Part shown: one piece after another, positions 1 through 10,600 of the stretch
How the letters are laid out: every line of letters begins with the position of its first letter
Numbering within the stretch: the stretch's first letter is position 1
Assembly: GCA_023897205.1 (NCBI GenBank)
Contig: JAHWDD010000004.1
Coordinates: 3,100,001 to 3,164,000, forward strand
Length of the DNA stretch: 64,000 nt
Direction: 5' to 3'
Origin: Exophiala sp. HKRS030
Lineage: Eukaryota > Ascomycota > Eurotiomycetes > Chaetothyriales > Herpotrichiellaceae
The notes under the pieces: model-generated
Seen by the model: only the letters and a program-made list of their open reading frames with translations
The model's database searches: none
Told to the model about the DNA's origin: nothing
Made by a program: the position numbers and the translations under genes

Positions 1-875
1 AGGACGAAGAGTTGCAGCCCATCCAGTCTGATAGAACGTCTCGAGTCTGGCTGGAGAGGAGAATCCTCCGCCTGCTGGAGCGGATCCAGCACGATACTGT
101 CCAAGGCCAACATGAATTTAGCGCTCTCGACCGAAGTGGCCGGGAGATCCATGTCTACAAGGGCATTGACATCTTTGATCTTGATCGAGAGCCGGTCTGC
201 AACGCCTTTAAAGAAGTTGGCGACGAACGTGGGTAGAGACAATCCCCCGGGCATGCCCAGTCCGACGTCTTCACCGTGTGACGACGCCACCGACTCTTGC
301 ATGTACTGAGATTGTGACTCGAGAGCGGCCTGGAGTTCATCTCTTTCATCCGGCGACTCGGCTTCAAGGAACGAATTGGCCAGGTCTTCGGAAGTCGGGA
401 TGATCTGGGATACCTCCAACTGCGACCCATGTCCTCTGGCCGAGCGACGACCACTCGGATCGTGTATGGCTGGAGACGGTATCCGAGGGAGATTTGCACG
501 GTCGGTCCTGCTGGGAGCATTTCCTGCTTTTGATCGTCCCGCCTCGTGGTCTTGCGATACCTCTGATCTCACTCCGACAACGATTTCCACCCCCACCACT
601 TCGACTTCGATGCTACTGGCGTGGAGGTCGGCCGGTAAGGTGAGTCGCAGGTGCTTGATCGAGGCATGGGTGAGGTCGAGGCTCGGGGGCAGGTGGAGGA
701 TATCGATGAGTTTCTTGACTTTGATTCCGACGTTCCTCAATTCCACCACAGTACGCTGACCCCAAGTCAAGCCCAGGTTGTCGAGGTCTAACTCGTCCGA
801 GTCGATGAAGTCGAGGCGGGTCAGGGCATACCGGAGAAGCCTCTTTTGGAAGTAGGAAGGAAGAAAGTACGACAT
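1..875 (-). CDS. ATG2: Autophagy-related protein 2, N-terminal part (runs off left edge)
   Basis: An open frame of 291 codons starts at the ATG at 875 and is still open at base 1, so the 3' part of the gene lies outside the window. The protein starts MSYFLPSYFQKRLLRYAL and continues with DLDNLGLTWGQRTVVELRNV and LHLPPSLDLTHASIKHLRL. This is the chorein-type N-terminus of ATG2. Family knowledge: ATG2 is a lipid-transfer bridge between the ER and the growing phagophore and works with ATG9 and ATG18. A second conserved block (PTFVANFFKGVADRLSIKIK) follows a polar linker of roughly 110 residues, as in other fungal ATG2 proteins. No intron is needed in the visible part. The call rests on remembered family sequence, but two separate blocks agree. 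Confidence 0.9.
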   Translation of the reverse strand, partial: MSYFLPSYFQKRLLRYALTRLDFIDSDELDLDNLGLTWGQRTVVELRNVGIKVKKLIDILHLPPSLDLTHASIKHLRLTLPADLHASSIEVEVVGVEIVVGVRSEVSQDHEAGRSKAGNAPSRTDRANLPRIPSPAIHDPSGRRSARGHGSQLEVSQIIPTSEDLANSFLEAESPDERDELQAALESQSQYMQESVASSHGEDVGLGMPGGLSLPTFVANFFKGVADRLSIKIKDVNALVDMDLPATSVESAKFMLALDSIVLDPLQQAEDSPLQPDSRRSIRLDGLQLFV

Positions 876-1863
876 GATGACGGTAGGGAAAGAAGGAACA
901 CCCTTCCAGCGACGGTCAGGCTTATGATGGTGTTCTGATCATGACGACGTCTGTGCAAGAGGCCGGCAGGTGACGGGCAACAGTAGTGTGCAGTGGCGAT
1001 GTCGAAAGAAACCCAACACTTGGATTACTTGTAGATGAAACAAACAGCGGGGGATGGGTGATGATCCCAGTCTGTTGATTAAATGCCGCCGGGAGAGCAC
1101 TGACTTGTGACGAGTACAACAAACGAGAGCGTTGTTGTTGTGTTGTTTGGTGGTGACAGTGTGTGGTTGGTGGTGTTGGCTCTCGGTCAAAACGCAGGCG
1201 CGGAGAAGAGCATCAAGATAATCGGAGAAAGCAGGCAACAAAGGACAGCCACTTGATGACGCTTGGGCTGCAATCAATGCTTGGTACCAGCCCTGGTAGT
1301 CCATACAACAGTAGATATCCGACAGATGAGAGCCCTGATGAGCCCTGATGAGCCCAAAAAGCCCTATTCAATCTGTTTGGCTCGTAGATCATGGGGTTGG
1401 GGCGATGTGCTTACAGCAACTTAATGTACTGCACGAGACGCCCGCCAAATGACCATCCAAGCCCCGAAAGGAGACGAATTGATAACGCTGACTGGCCCCC
1501 GAAACATGCCTAACACTAAGCTGCCTTAGTGTACTCTATCTTATATCTTATCGCCAGCTCATGCCGACAATTCGCCTCAGCCTCGTCAACAAAAGTGTGT
1601 CACTCGGCGAGGCTCACCAGGCTACATACCCCGACTGTACTGTAGGTAATCATTCATTCTTCTACCATCCCAGGTCAATGTCGTGGAGCTTTCTATAAGA
1701 CAGTATCTGTTGAATAACGAATTCGCTTCTTGCTCCAGAAGATTCTCAGTCTTTGGTTTCCAACGTGTATGTCGGTTTCTCATAAAGCGTCACGCCAGCA
1801 GCAATACTCAATGATATGCCGGCCTCATAAAGGGTTGAGCCTGTGGCAATATTCCCATCATAT
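876..1863. other. Intergenic: ATG2 upstream region and ADA 3' flank
   Basis: I see no supported gene. The segment holds the presumed ATG2 promoter, a GT-rich stretch near 1130-1180, and a short tandem repeat of AGCCCTGATG (2.5 copies, 1331-1355). Confidence 0.6.
1331..1355. repeat. 10-bp tandem repeat, 2.5 copies
   Basis: AGCCCTGATG is repeated exactly at 1331-1340 and 1341-1350, followed by AGCCC. It is intergenic and no function is visible. Confidence 0.8.
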
Positions 1864-3705
1864 CTAATCGTCATCTTCTTCCTCGTCCTCATCATCCTCT
1901 TCAGACTCCTCGTCCTCTTCATCCTCATCTTCATCCGCTTCGAGCGGGAACTCCATGACGATATACTGACACCACTTTTCAAACTCACTCCTCCATTCCC
2001 GCAACAACTTCGACTTGGTTCCTTTGCCCATATACCCGTCCGCGATGCTCTTTGTCCATTCTGCCGTCTTTTGATCCTCGATAGCACACCACTTGAGTGA
2101 GTTTTCCGCCATCGTCCCGAGTCCCTCGAGACCTAGATTCTCAAATGCCATGTAGGACTGCCAGAAATCGTGGCTCAAGCCGTTCTTCCCGTGCCCGAGA
2201 ATTGCCGGGTCGTCATTGTTCAACGACACCGGCACGCCTCGCGAAAGTAGCGCGGGTAGCGAGTGCGACAATATCGAGCTTGATAACCGTAGAATTTCAT
2301 TGGAAATCGGGCAACTCTCCACCAAGATCTTCTTCTCCTTGACCATGTCGATCAGCAGCGGGTGCTTGTACAACGAATACCCGTGCCCGATTCTTCTCGT
2401 GCCCAGCAACACCGCGTCGAAAAGGTTGTTGTCCGTCTCGTCACCATCGCCCAGGCACTCTCCCGCGTGGAAAAAGAAGGGCAAGTCCAAGCCAGCTTCG
2501 GCACACTGCTTTCTGAACCAGAAGATCATCGGGACAAGATCTTGCAAAGTCCGTCCCATATCCTCCTGCGCCACAAAGTCATAGCCGCACACCAGATGCG
2601 GGTACTTCGCCTTCATGCTAATACATTCCTTCATCGCTTCGGCAATGGCGCGATTGTCCATTGTCCGCACACTGGTCCAGATGATTCTCGCCCCGTTGAA
2701 CCCCTTGCCCTCCGGCTTGGTCTTGAACTTGTCCAGCTCCTCCTCCAGCTCCCTGAAAAAGGTATCGAATCGTCCCGGGGCGCCCGTTGTCTGTCCAGTC
2801 TTCCTGTACTCAAACTTGAACGCGGTCCTCAGCTCGACATACGTGATGCCGTCAGCGGCCAGTTGGCCTAGCAGTCTTTGAATCGCTTTTCGGAAAATGG
2901 GTTCATAAAACAGCATTCCTCCAATGACCAGAAAGGTGCTTTGAAACTTTTTCCAGATGGCATTCAGTCCGTGGTGATGACATAGACTCTCCTCGGCCGT
3001 GATCATGCACCGACTGGCCAGCCACTTTTTGAACGTCGTGTCGTCGTCGGGAAACGTCCTCTGCGCCTCGCGGATTGGCACCGGCGTGCGTGCCCTGTAG
3101 CCACTTGTCCAGATGCTCGCCGCCCCTCCTCCCGCTCCTGCGGCGCTCTTGATCTTCTGCAACTCCGTGTCGTCATAGTACCTGAACTCCAAGAAGCTCG
3201 TCTCGCGCTTTTTGGTGTCGCACAGGCCCTCGGGGGCCAGGATACAAAACCCCTTCTCTGCCAACGCCTGGTCGACGAGCCAGTCAATGTCGATCATGGC
3301 CTCGAGATGGGCGTGCAAGAGGGCGCCCTTGGGCATCTTCTCGATGATCTTCCACAGGTCCGTCTTCTCGATGCGGTCTCTTGCAAGGGTGAACATCATG
3401 CCCGGGTACAGGTTGCCGCCGTTGATGTCCATTAGGCTCTCCTCGAACTCGGATGTCCAGACGTCGCGCAGCTCGCGACGACGGATGGCACTCATGATCT
3501 TTGACGCCTGCTTCGCCAGCGGTGACATGGTCTTCTTAAACATGACGTCGTGGCGTTGCTTCTTCTCCTGCTCGATTAGGGCAGACCGTCCCGACATGTA
3601 TCTCTGGATAAAAGGGTCTTCGACCTGTGGGATGCCCTCATCGTACTCCCATTCGAGTTGGGCGTCGATCGACTCGTTATCCGACGTTTCGGGTTTTGGC
3701 GCCAT
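1864..3705 (-). CDS. Adenosine deaminase of the ADGF/CECR1 (ADA2-like) family
   Basis: The protein has 613 residues from the ATG at 3705 and is intronless. That start has a strong Kozak context (A at -3, G at +4); the frame extends 16 codons upstream only to a TTG. The metal-binding HxH of the amidohydrolase fold is in ALLHAHLEAM (about 131/133). HAGE (413-416), RIGHGY (His 441) and SLNNDDP (Asp 498/499) supply the catalytic Glu, the zinc His and the Asp pair. These fit hydrolytic deamination of adenosine or deoxyadenosine to inosine. The N-terminal extension and length match ADGF-type enzymes rather than short bacterial ADA. Odd points: there is no signal peptide although ADGF proteins are usually secreted, and the last 30 residues are almost pure Asp/Glu. 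The exact substrate is not proven. Confidence 0.88.
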   Translation of the reverse strand: MAPKPETSDNESIDAQLEWEYDEGIPQVEDPFIQRYMSGRSALIEQEKKQRHDVMFKKTMSPLAKQASKIMSAIRRRELRDVWTSEFEESLMDINGGNLYPGMMFTLARDRIEKTDLWKIIEKMPKGALLHAHLEAMIDIDWLVDQALAEKGFCILAPEGLCDTKKRETSFLEFRYYDDTELQKIKSAAGAGGGAASIWTSGYRARTPVPIREAQRTFPDDDTTFKKWLASRCMITAEESLCHHHGLNAIWKKFQSTFLVIGGMLFYEPIFRKAIQRLLGQLAADGITYVELRTAFKFEYRKTGQTTGAPGRFDTFFRELEEELDKFKTKPEGKGFNGARIIWTSVRTMDNRAIAEAMKECISMKAKYPHLVCGYDFVAQEDMGRTLQDLVPMIFWFRKQCAEAGLDLPFFFHAGECLGDGDETDNNLFDAVLLGTRRIGHGYSLYKHPLLIDMVKEKKILVESCPISNEILRLSSSILSHSLPALLSRGVPVSLNNDDPAILGHGKNGLSHDFWQSYMAFENLGLEGLGTMAENSLKWCAIEDQKTAEWTKSIADGYMGKGTKSKLLREWRSEFEKWCQYIVMEFPLEADEDEDEEDEESEEDDEDEEEDDD

Positions 3706-4360
3706 GATTTTCTTTTTTTGGGTGACGGTAACCTGGTTACAAGGATGACGCAAACGTTTGATCTCGGTTCTGTCCCTCCCTTCTCAAGAAGTGGTTGGTA
3801 AGTAGGTACCTAGTTCAGTCTTGAATTGGGTAGCCTGTTCATTCAAACCTTCTTGCACGGTCCAGAAGTACTTGAAACAGCCGTGGGAGTTATGTAAGAG
3901 GTTTTGAATGTTTGATACTCGTAGAGCGGGCACCGGCAAAGTCCGATCGAGAGAGACGCCCAAGGAATTAATCTTGGCGTTTGGCTCTCATGAGCTGGTG
4001 AACTGTGTGGATTACCCGCTACTACGGGGCTACATTACATACCTGCCTAACTGGACAGTATATCATACTTCACTACGGCCTCCTCTACCTGCCCGATTTA
4101 CCTGTGGTTCATAGACTGTTCGTATAGCTCAGACAGGAAATGAAGCCTATTGACTCTGCCGGAAGTCACCTCGTGAGACACTGACGTGTGTATGCCTTGC
4201 TCGGCAGAGGCTGTTCAAGATGAGCGGCTACTAGAAATATCTGTGCTCGAGGTATGAATTCTTTAGCCGTCCACCCACTTTAATACCCCTATATCGTAAC
4301 AGTCATTGACTGAAACCCGTATAACTCCGTAAGCAAAGCTGAAAGCCTTGACCGGTAAAC
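3706..4360. other. Intergenic: ADA promoter and FPGS 3' flank
   Basis: There is no supported gene; the reading frames here are short and unconvincing. It contains the palindrome TAGGTACCTA near 3803-3812. Confidence 0.6.
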
Positions 4361-6092
4361 CTAAGAGGTGGCAGGGCTAGCAGCGCCTTCGAGAAGTGCA
4401 AGAATCCCGCCAACAAGATGAATACTTCCTGTGACGAAGACATCGGTCGCCTCTTGTTCTTCGCTGAGCTCCTCAATCAATTCGATGGCATCCTGAATGG
4501 TCGGTAAAGTATGAATAGTTGGCATTTGATCTGATTCGGCCCAGACCTCCGCAAAGCGTTTTTGAACTGCCAGCTCCTTGACCGCTTGGGTGCTCGTATT
4601 GCGATTTTCGAATTCTACATTTTCAGTAAGCTGCAATCACCGTTTGATGTCCTGGGGCCTTCTTACCGATTCGATAACCCGTGCTCTTTCTCGTGACGTT
4701 CGTTGAAAAAATCACATGATCGAAGCGAAGGCCACAGTCATTGATCAGCTCATGCTGTAGCCTTCTCAGAAGGTCATCCGCTTCGGGTCTCGATTGTTGA
4801 TTGAAGAGAAGAATGCGGAAGGTGCCTTCTTTGGATTGCCGAGCAAACCATTGCGCAGCAACTTTGAGGCTATCCACTGTGTGTGCTCCATCGAGATGCC
4901 ACTTTCGTCGGCCATCGAATTTTGTCTCGCATCTCCCACGCCAGACTGTGTTTTCGATTCCGTCTTTGAACACCTCTGGGCATTTATCTGGATGCAAACC
5001 GGGCAGTCCTAGCTTTTTCCCAGCCTCAACAACAAGCGCAATCGCCAAGGAGATATTCCCGCGTTGATATTCAGCATTTGGCGTGACTTCAACTTTGGAA
5101 ATGAAAGGATCCACATCAATAAAGTGCAGGTTGACACCAATTTCAGCTGCACGCTCTTCGAGGACATCGACAGCTTCCTGAGCTTGGGAAACGGAGAAAG
5201 CAGGAACACCCTTTTTGAAAATGCCGGCTTTGTGCCACGAAATCTTAGCCAAAGTGTCCCCAAGAACAGCAACATGGTCGATGCCGAGGGTTGTAATTCC
5301 AGTAACGACAGGCTTCTCGACGACGTTAGTTGAGTCCCAGGCGCCTCCAACTCCCACTTCGTAGATAGCAGCATCAACACCTTCTTTGAGAAATACGTGC
5401 CAAGACATGAGAGTAAGAAATCTGAAATATACCGGCTTCACTCGGGGATCTCGACCTTCCTGGGCGGCAGATGCTTCAAGTGCGCCCCAGACTTCGAAAA
5501 TGTAGCGCGCAAACAAGTCTTCTCTGATCGGTTCTGAATTGATTCGTATGCGATCTCTGACGGATATGAGATGCGGAGAAGTGTACAGTCCGATTTTCTT
5601 TGGTACGGAATGTTCCCGGCGATGTTGATTGAGGATGGAGTCCATAAAAGCACAGGTCGTTCCTTTGCCTTTAGTTCCAGCAACATGTATAATGTTAAGC
5701 TTGTCCAAATCTGGAATCTATCATATCTGGCGTCAGTTTATCCCTTGTGCCAGGTCAGAGACGAATAGCTGGGGCAACGTCGCTAGCACACGTGATGCTT
5801 AGTGACTCCCGGCGACCATGAGCATTCTAAGGTGTTGAGTCTCAGATTCAATCTGACCCCATCGTCATTGGCGCGTAAATCTCACCTTGAGGCCGGATCT
5901 TTCAACCCATGATTGCATTTCAGTCAAAGCTGAGGCATCCATTTTCTTGCCTATCCTTCGTCTTTCCTCGAGCACTTCAAACGGTGTCTGAAGCGAGTTG
6001 AGACAAACAATTGCATCCTATATTCTCAAGTCAGCAGTAGGCCGTAAATAACTGTCCGAGGGTGCAATTTAGCATACCCGATAGCTTTTCAT
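4361..6092 (-). CDS. Folylpolyglutamate synthase
   Basis: Four exons are inferred: 6092-6078, 6017-5886, 5717-4667 and 4614-4361, giving 483 residues. The first exon encodes only MKSYR. The enzyme adds glutamates to folates with ATP. The P-loop is HVAGTKGKGTTCAF. Further Mur-ligase/FPGS blocks are GVGGAWDSTNVV, ITTLGIDHVAVLGDTL, SWHKAGIFKKG and WHLDGAHTVDSLK. The exon-2 segment (DAIVCLNSLQTPFEVLEERR) matches the usual FPGS start. The last intron (52 nt) must use the TAG acceptor at 4617-4615, because the CAG slightly upstream would put a stop codon in frame. The C-terminus VFVTGSIHLVGGILALLEG is typical. Cytosolic and/or mitochondrial; no clear presequence is visible. Confidence 0.9.
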
Positions 6093-6434
6093 GCTGACTG
6101 AACTCGTCAGGCTGCGGTGGAAGGTGCTAGGATAATAAGTTGAAGGTAAAAAGCGAAAAGTAATCTCGTGGCAGAACAAGGCTTTGCTCATTGGAAAGCA
6201 ATCTACGATGTCGAAAGCCAGACACTTTTCGTAGTCCGAGAGGGGACAAGTTGTCCTTTTCCCAAGTATAAAACTGGTTGAATATACTGAGCACGAGGGT
6301 GTGGAATGTGAGGTCGTCCCTGGGTATCCCTCGTTTCGTTCTTCGACCTCGGGTGGCTAATACGACATCGTGATTGCTCCGAGTCAATATTTGTATTAGT
6401 GGAGAGGCCACAGGGGAGGTAGGTCTCAGGACAA

Positions 6435-6538
6435 GGTTGCAAGTCGGCCGAATCAGGCGAAGATAATTGCCATTCTCACCTAGAAGTTGACAGAGTCCAA
6501 GTTGTTCTCATGAACTGGGCGCAGACCAGGCCTGGGGA
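6435..6538. repeat. Decayed direct repeat A, copy 1
   Basis: This copy of about 104 bp starts GGTTGCAAGTCGGCCGAATC and pairs with 6644-6748. Long shared runs include TTGACAGAGTCC and AACTGGGCGCAG. Many of the differences between copies are transitions. Confidence 0.8.
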
Positions 6539-6556
6539 GACGAAGGCGAGGAAAGC

Positions 6557-6611
6557 CCTTGCAGGGCTGCCTGGCGCTACTCGCGTGTTACCTCAAACCA
6601 GTATCACCCAT
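6557..6611. repeat. Decayed direct repeat B, copy 1
   Basis: This copy of about 55 bp centres on GCCTGGCGCTACTC and pairs with 6911-6966. It follows repeat A copy 1 closely, so A and B may belong to one longer element. Confidence 0.7.
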
Positions 6612-6643
6612 CTGTTGTGAACGCGACTGGAAAGATAGAACAC

Positions 6644-6748
6644 GGTTGCAAGTCAGCCGAACCAGGCGAGATTTATCGCTAATCCCGCCCAGAAATTGAC
6701 AGAGTCCGAGTTGTTCTCACAAACTGGGCGCAGTACCAGGCCTTGGGA
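6644..6748. repeat. Decayed direct repeat A, copy 2
   Basis: Second copy of repeat A, starting GGTTGCAAGTCAGCCGAACC. Most differences from copy 1 are C/T or G/A, such as TCATGAACTGG against TCACAAACTGG. Confidence 0.8.
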
Positions 6749-6910
6749 TATATCACGCGTTCGGGGTCGTCACCCAATTGGAATTAGCACCACGTATGGG
6801 CACTCTCTGCGCTCGTACACTTACTCTAGTACTAGTTCCTCGCGTTAATTATTTCCGTTAATGATACTCCTGTTGTGAGACCCCTGTTAGGAGAGTAGGG
6901 TGAGTCAGGG

Positions 6911-6966
6911 CCTTGTAGGCCCGCCTGGCGCTACTCTCGTGCTACCTCAAGCCAGGATCATCACCT
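6911..6966. repeat. Decayed direct repeat B, copy 2
   Basis: Second copy of repeat B (GCCTGGCGCTACTCTCGTG). It contains TTGTAGG where copy 1 has TTGCAGG, a CA-to-TA change. The sequence between A copy 2 and B copy 2 differs from that between the first copies. Confidence 0.7.
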
Positions 6967-7684
6967 AGAAAGATGAGTGTCATGAAATTTGTGTCTCTGC
7001 ATACCATTCTGACTGCCCTGTTCTGTGAAGTCGCCGCGAGATTTTCTTTTGGATGCGGTACCTATTGAGTTGCGGATGTCTTTTAGTTTACAAAAGTCCT
7101 CCAAGATCGCCATTTTAGGTGGAGCGGCCGCCCGGAACGGACCTGGGGGGTAAGTGATGTACATGCCGTAGGTGCTCCGTAGTGAGCCGAGAACTTTAAC
7201 CGCTGCTCAACAAGTTCCACACGAAGGCGTCTATCACGCGTGACCAACTACCAATACTGCGACATCAACACCACACCTGAACCGCAAATCCAGGTCACAA
7301 CTCTGCCCGGGTCTTGTGCTGAAATTGCCTAATCCTTGTCAAGTCTGGACCAATATGAACCTGCAGTCAACACGGTTTTTCTTCTGCCGCCTGAGCCGTA
7401 GCAGCCCCCAGTCGACCTTACAATATTTGAGCCTCACTGGTTGATGGAATGCTCGCTTCATTTTGTTGCTGCGGCTGAAGGAAGAGGCGCCCATGAGAGA
7501 GCTTTATGGCTGTACTAAGACATCTCGAGCCGGATGCTCACCTGGTCGCGCGACTTCCAGCGTCTCATCTGTGGCTAGGTGCTAATAATATGCCAGGGCA
7601 GAGCTTTGAAAACTTCGAAGCACCCTGAGCTACTCGCTGGATTTCACTTCCTCGTCTTCATCTTTCCGAGTCTCCGATATCACT

Positions 7685-10600
7685 ATGGAGCCGGAAAATG
7701 TCTATGGAATCACGGTCATCCATTCTCCCCAGCCCGAAGCTGCATCAGAGTCATCTAAGCTCTTAAGTACTCCTCAGCCTAATCCCAGTCGAATCGTTTT
7801 CGAGTGAGTGAAAAGCAGGAATGTGCTAAGGAACCGCTTACTGATCATCTGCAGCCTTGTTGCCATACATGGTCTCAACGGTCATGCCTTCCATACATGG
7901 ACTCACAGGAAGAGCGAGGTGATGTGGCTCAGGGATCTTTTGCCGGAGCTCGTGCCAAATATCCGGATTATGACATATGGATATAACGCGCGATTCTTGA
8001 ATTTTGCAGCTCAGCAAGACCTGCGCAACGTCACCATGAAGTTGCTCACAGAATTGGTTGACTTGCGTCAATCTGAACAAGTACTTATCGGAATATCCTT
8101 GAAGGCCGGTGCTGACGATGATGGCTTTAGGAAAAACGTCGTCCTCTTATCTTTGTCTGCCACAGTCTTGGAGGTATTGTGGCTAAAAAGGCATTGACAA
8201 TACGGGTATACGAGGAGCAGAAGTCGATCCAGGACGCATGCTACGGTATAATGTTCATGGGTGCATACTTGTTGATCTGAATCAGACTCCATCTGCAATG
8301 TTGATTCTTAACAGGGACACCCCATAAAGGAAGCAGTATTGCTAGCCTCGGCAGCCTCCTTGCCAATATAATCTCTGCTTGCACTCCTATCAACCCTGCA
8401 ACGCCTTTGTTGAGAAGCCTGAAGCCTGATTCAAGGTTTCTCTTTGAAATATCAGAGGACTTTGTGCGACAGGCCACAAATCTCAAGCTCGTCTCCTTTT
8501 TCGAGATGGACATGACAACAATTGGTGGATTCAGGAAGAAACTGGTGATTCACAATTCCTTTAGCCGTTTCAAGAGTTGAGATTAACGGAATCAGATTGT
8601 TGACCACCGCTCAGCTATCCTCAACCTCCCTAACGAGATTACGATTGGTCAAAATGCCGACCACCGCGAGCTGGCGAGGTTCAAATCGAAAGATGACCGC
8701 AACTTTCGACCCGTTCTTTCGCGGTTGCTCAAATTCAAGGTCGATATCGAGACCGACGACCAGCACGAGACTATAAACGAGATAACGGTGGAAGTCTCTC
8801 CCATTGAAGGTAGTCAGAAATCATTGAAGTACGAAGAATGGGGCTGAAACATGGTGGAAGGTACATCAAGTGTCCTGGAGATCCCTTTCACAGCTACAAA
8901 TGCTTTTCATGGGAGGGAGAGTTATTTCAAGCACATAGAAGATTATTTCTTCGGCGAACCTCACAATCAGGATGCCCCTCGAACATTCGCAATTTGTGGA
9001 TCAGGTAAGTGTGAAGCCCCCGGGTCTCCTACCAAGCTGATAGGAAACAACAAAGGGGGCTCTGGGAAAACTCAAACTGCGATACAATACGCACTACGAT
9101 ACCGTGAAAGGTACAAGTCAGCCGTAATATTCATCAATGCCGCCTCCCATGCGACCTTGATATCTGACTTCGAAAAGGTATCCGATCTGATGAAATTAAC
9201 CAAAGGAACTAACAAGGTTGCTGGTGTTCAAGCCTGGCTGTCAGATAAGAAGAACAAGGACTGGCTTTTGATTTTCGACAACGCCGACGATCTTGCCTCA
9301 ATCTGTCTGTCCAACTACTTTCCTCGTTCAAAATGGGGACATATTCTAATCACTTCACGAGATCAATCCGCAGTCGGCCTTGTGAGTGTGGAAGGATCAT
9401 CAATGGAGCCATTAACTGCACCCGAGGCTGTCAAAGTGCTGCTCCAAAAAGCGCACATCACGTCTCATTCCGATAAGATACAGTCCGATGCTGAAACATT
9501 GGTGAACGACCTGGGGTACTTGCCATTGGCAATAGATCAGGCCGCATCATATGTGCTGACGAGAAAGAAAACTCTCAGCGACTATCGCCGTCTCTATCAT
9601 ACTCGGCAACTAGATCTATTAAGCTATCATTCCAAGCTTTCGAATTATGACAAAACCGTCTTGACAACATGGGAACTCAATTTCACTCAAGTTGAACAAG
9701 ACTTCCCTGCTGCCGCGATCCTGCTGATGATATTCTGCTTCCTCGACGCAGCCGCAATTACCGACAATATGCTGCTAAGAGGGTGCACGAAGATGAATCG
9801 CTGGTCGAAACTTGGGGAGATTGAACAGGTATCGGCCATTGATGTGGGCATTGACAGGTTCCTTGTCGATATGATTACGGATGAGGTGGCTTATGATGAT
9901 GCCATCGAAAAGCTTCTGTCGTTCTCCCTGATTCGCCGCAACAACGATTACAATGAAGTTCGAAGCGTCTCGGTTCACCCACTTGTGCAGTCCACAGCTA
10001 CTCTGAGAGTGAGTTCTGCGGATCAAAACAAATGGCGGACCCAGGCCATCCTTCTTGTGTGTCATGCATTTCCTAGGGATCAGTTTATCGAAGACACGTG
10101 AGTCCACTCTAGCAGCATGCGTTCCTGCACGCGCGCGAAGGCTAACAGCTAGTCCTCCTGAAGATTTGGAGATACCGGAAGGCCAATGATGCCGCATGTG
10201 GCTCGAATGCTGAAAGAATTCGACATTCTGTGCTCCCAGATGCCGGCACCAAAGATACTACGACAACAAGTTACGGAGTGCCTCCTCGCTGCTTCTCGCT
10301 TCCTGCACAATTCATGGAAGGAGGACTGTACCCGGCGCGTGAAGGACTTGATTAAGGACCTCGACGATCCTTTTGTCAAGGCGTGGGCAGCTCAACGGGA
10401 AGCCGCCATTATCCGACTGCGAGGCAATCGGTCAGTTTCCCAGGATACTCTGGAGCTATATTTGAAGCAGCTCCATTCGAGGAATCAACAAGTGACCGAG
10501 GAACCACTGCGTGAAATCAAGGACGCAAGACTCAACGCAATGCAAGGGCAGATTATCGTCTCCTACGCCGAGAACCTCTTGCAAGATAACCACCTAGCAA

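Larger units (their letters stand above)
6093..7684. other. Intergenic with decayed repeats between FPGS and the NLR-like gene
   Basis: This 1.6-kb divergent intergenic region holds two interleaved direct-repeat families (listed separately). I see no intact gene or transposase frame. Confidence 0.65.

Noticed and set aside
3706..3753. Longer adenosine deaminase N-terminus starting 16 codons upstream
   Set aside because: The upstream start codon is TTG; the ATG at 3705 has a strong eukaryotic context.
4623..4666. FPGS intron ending at the CAG acceptor near 4629
   Set aside because: That junction gives a stop codon immediately; the TAG acceptor at 4617-4615 keeps frame and family sequence.
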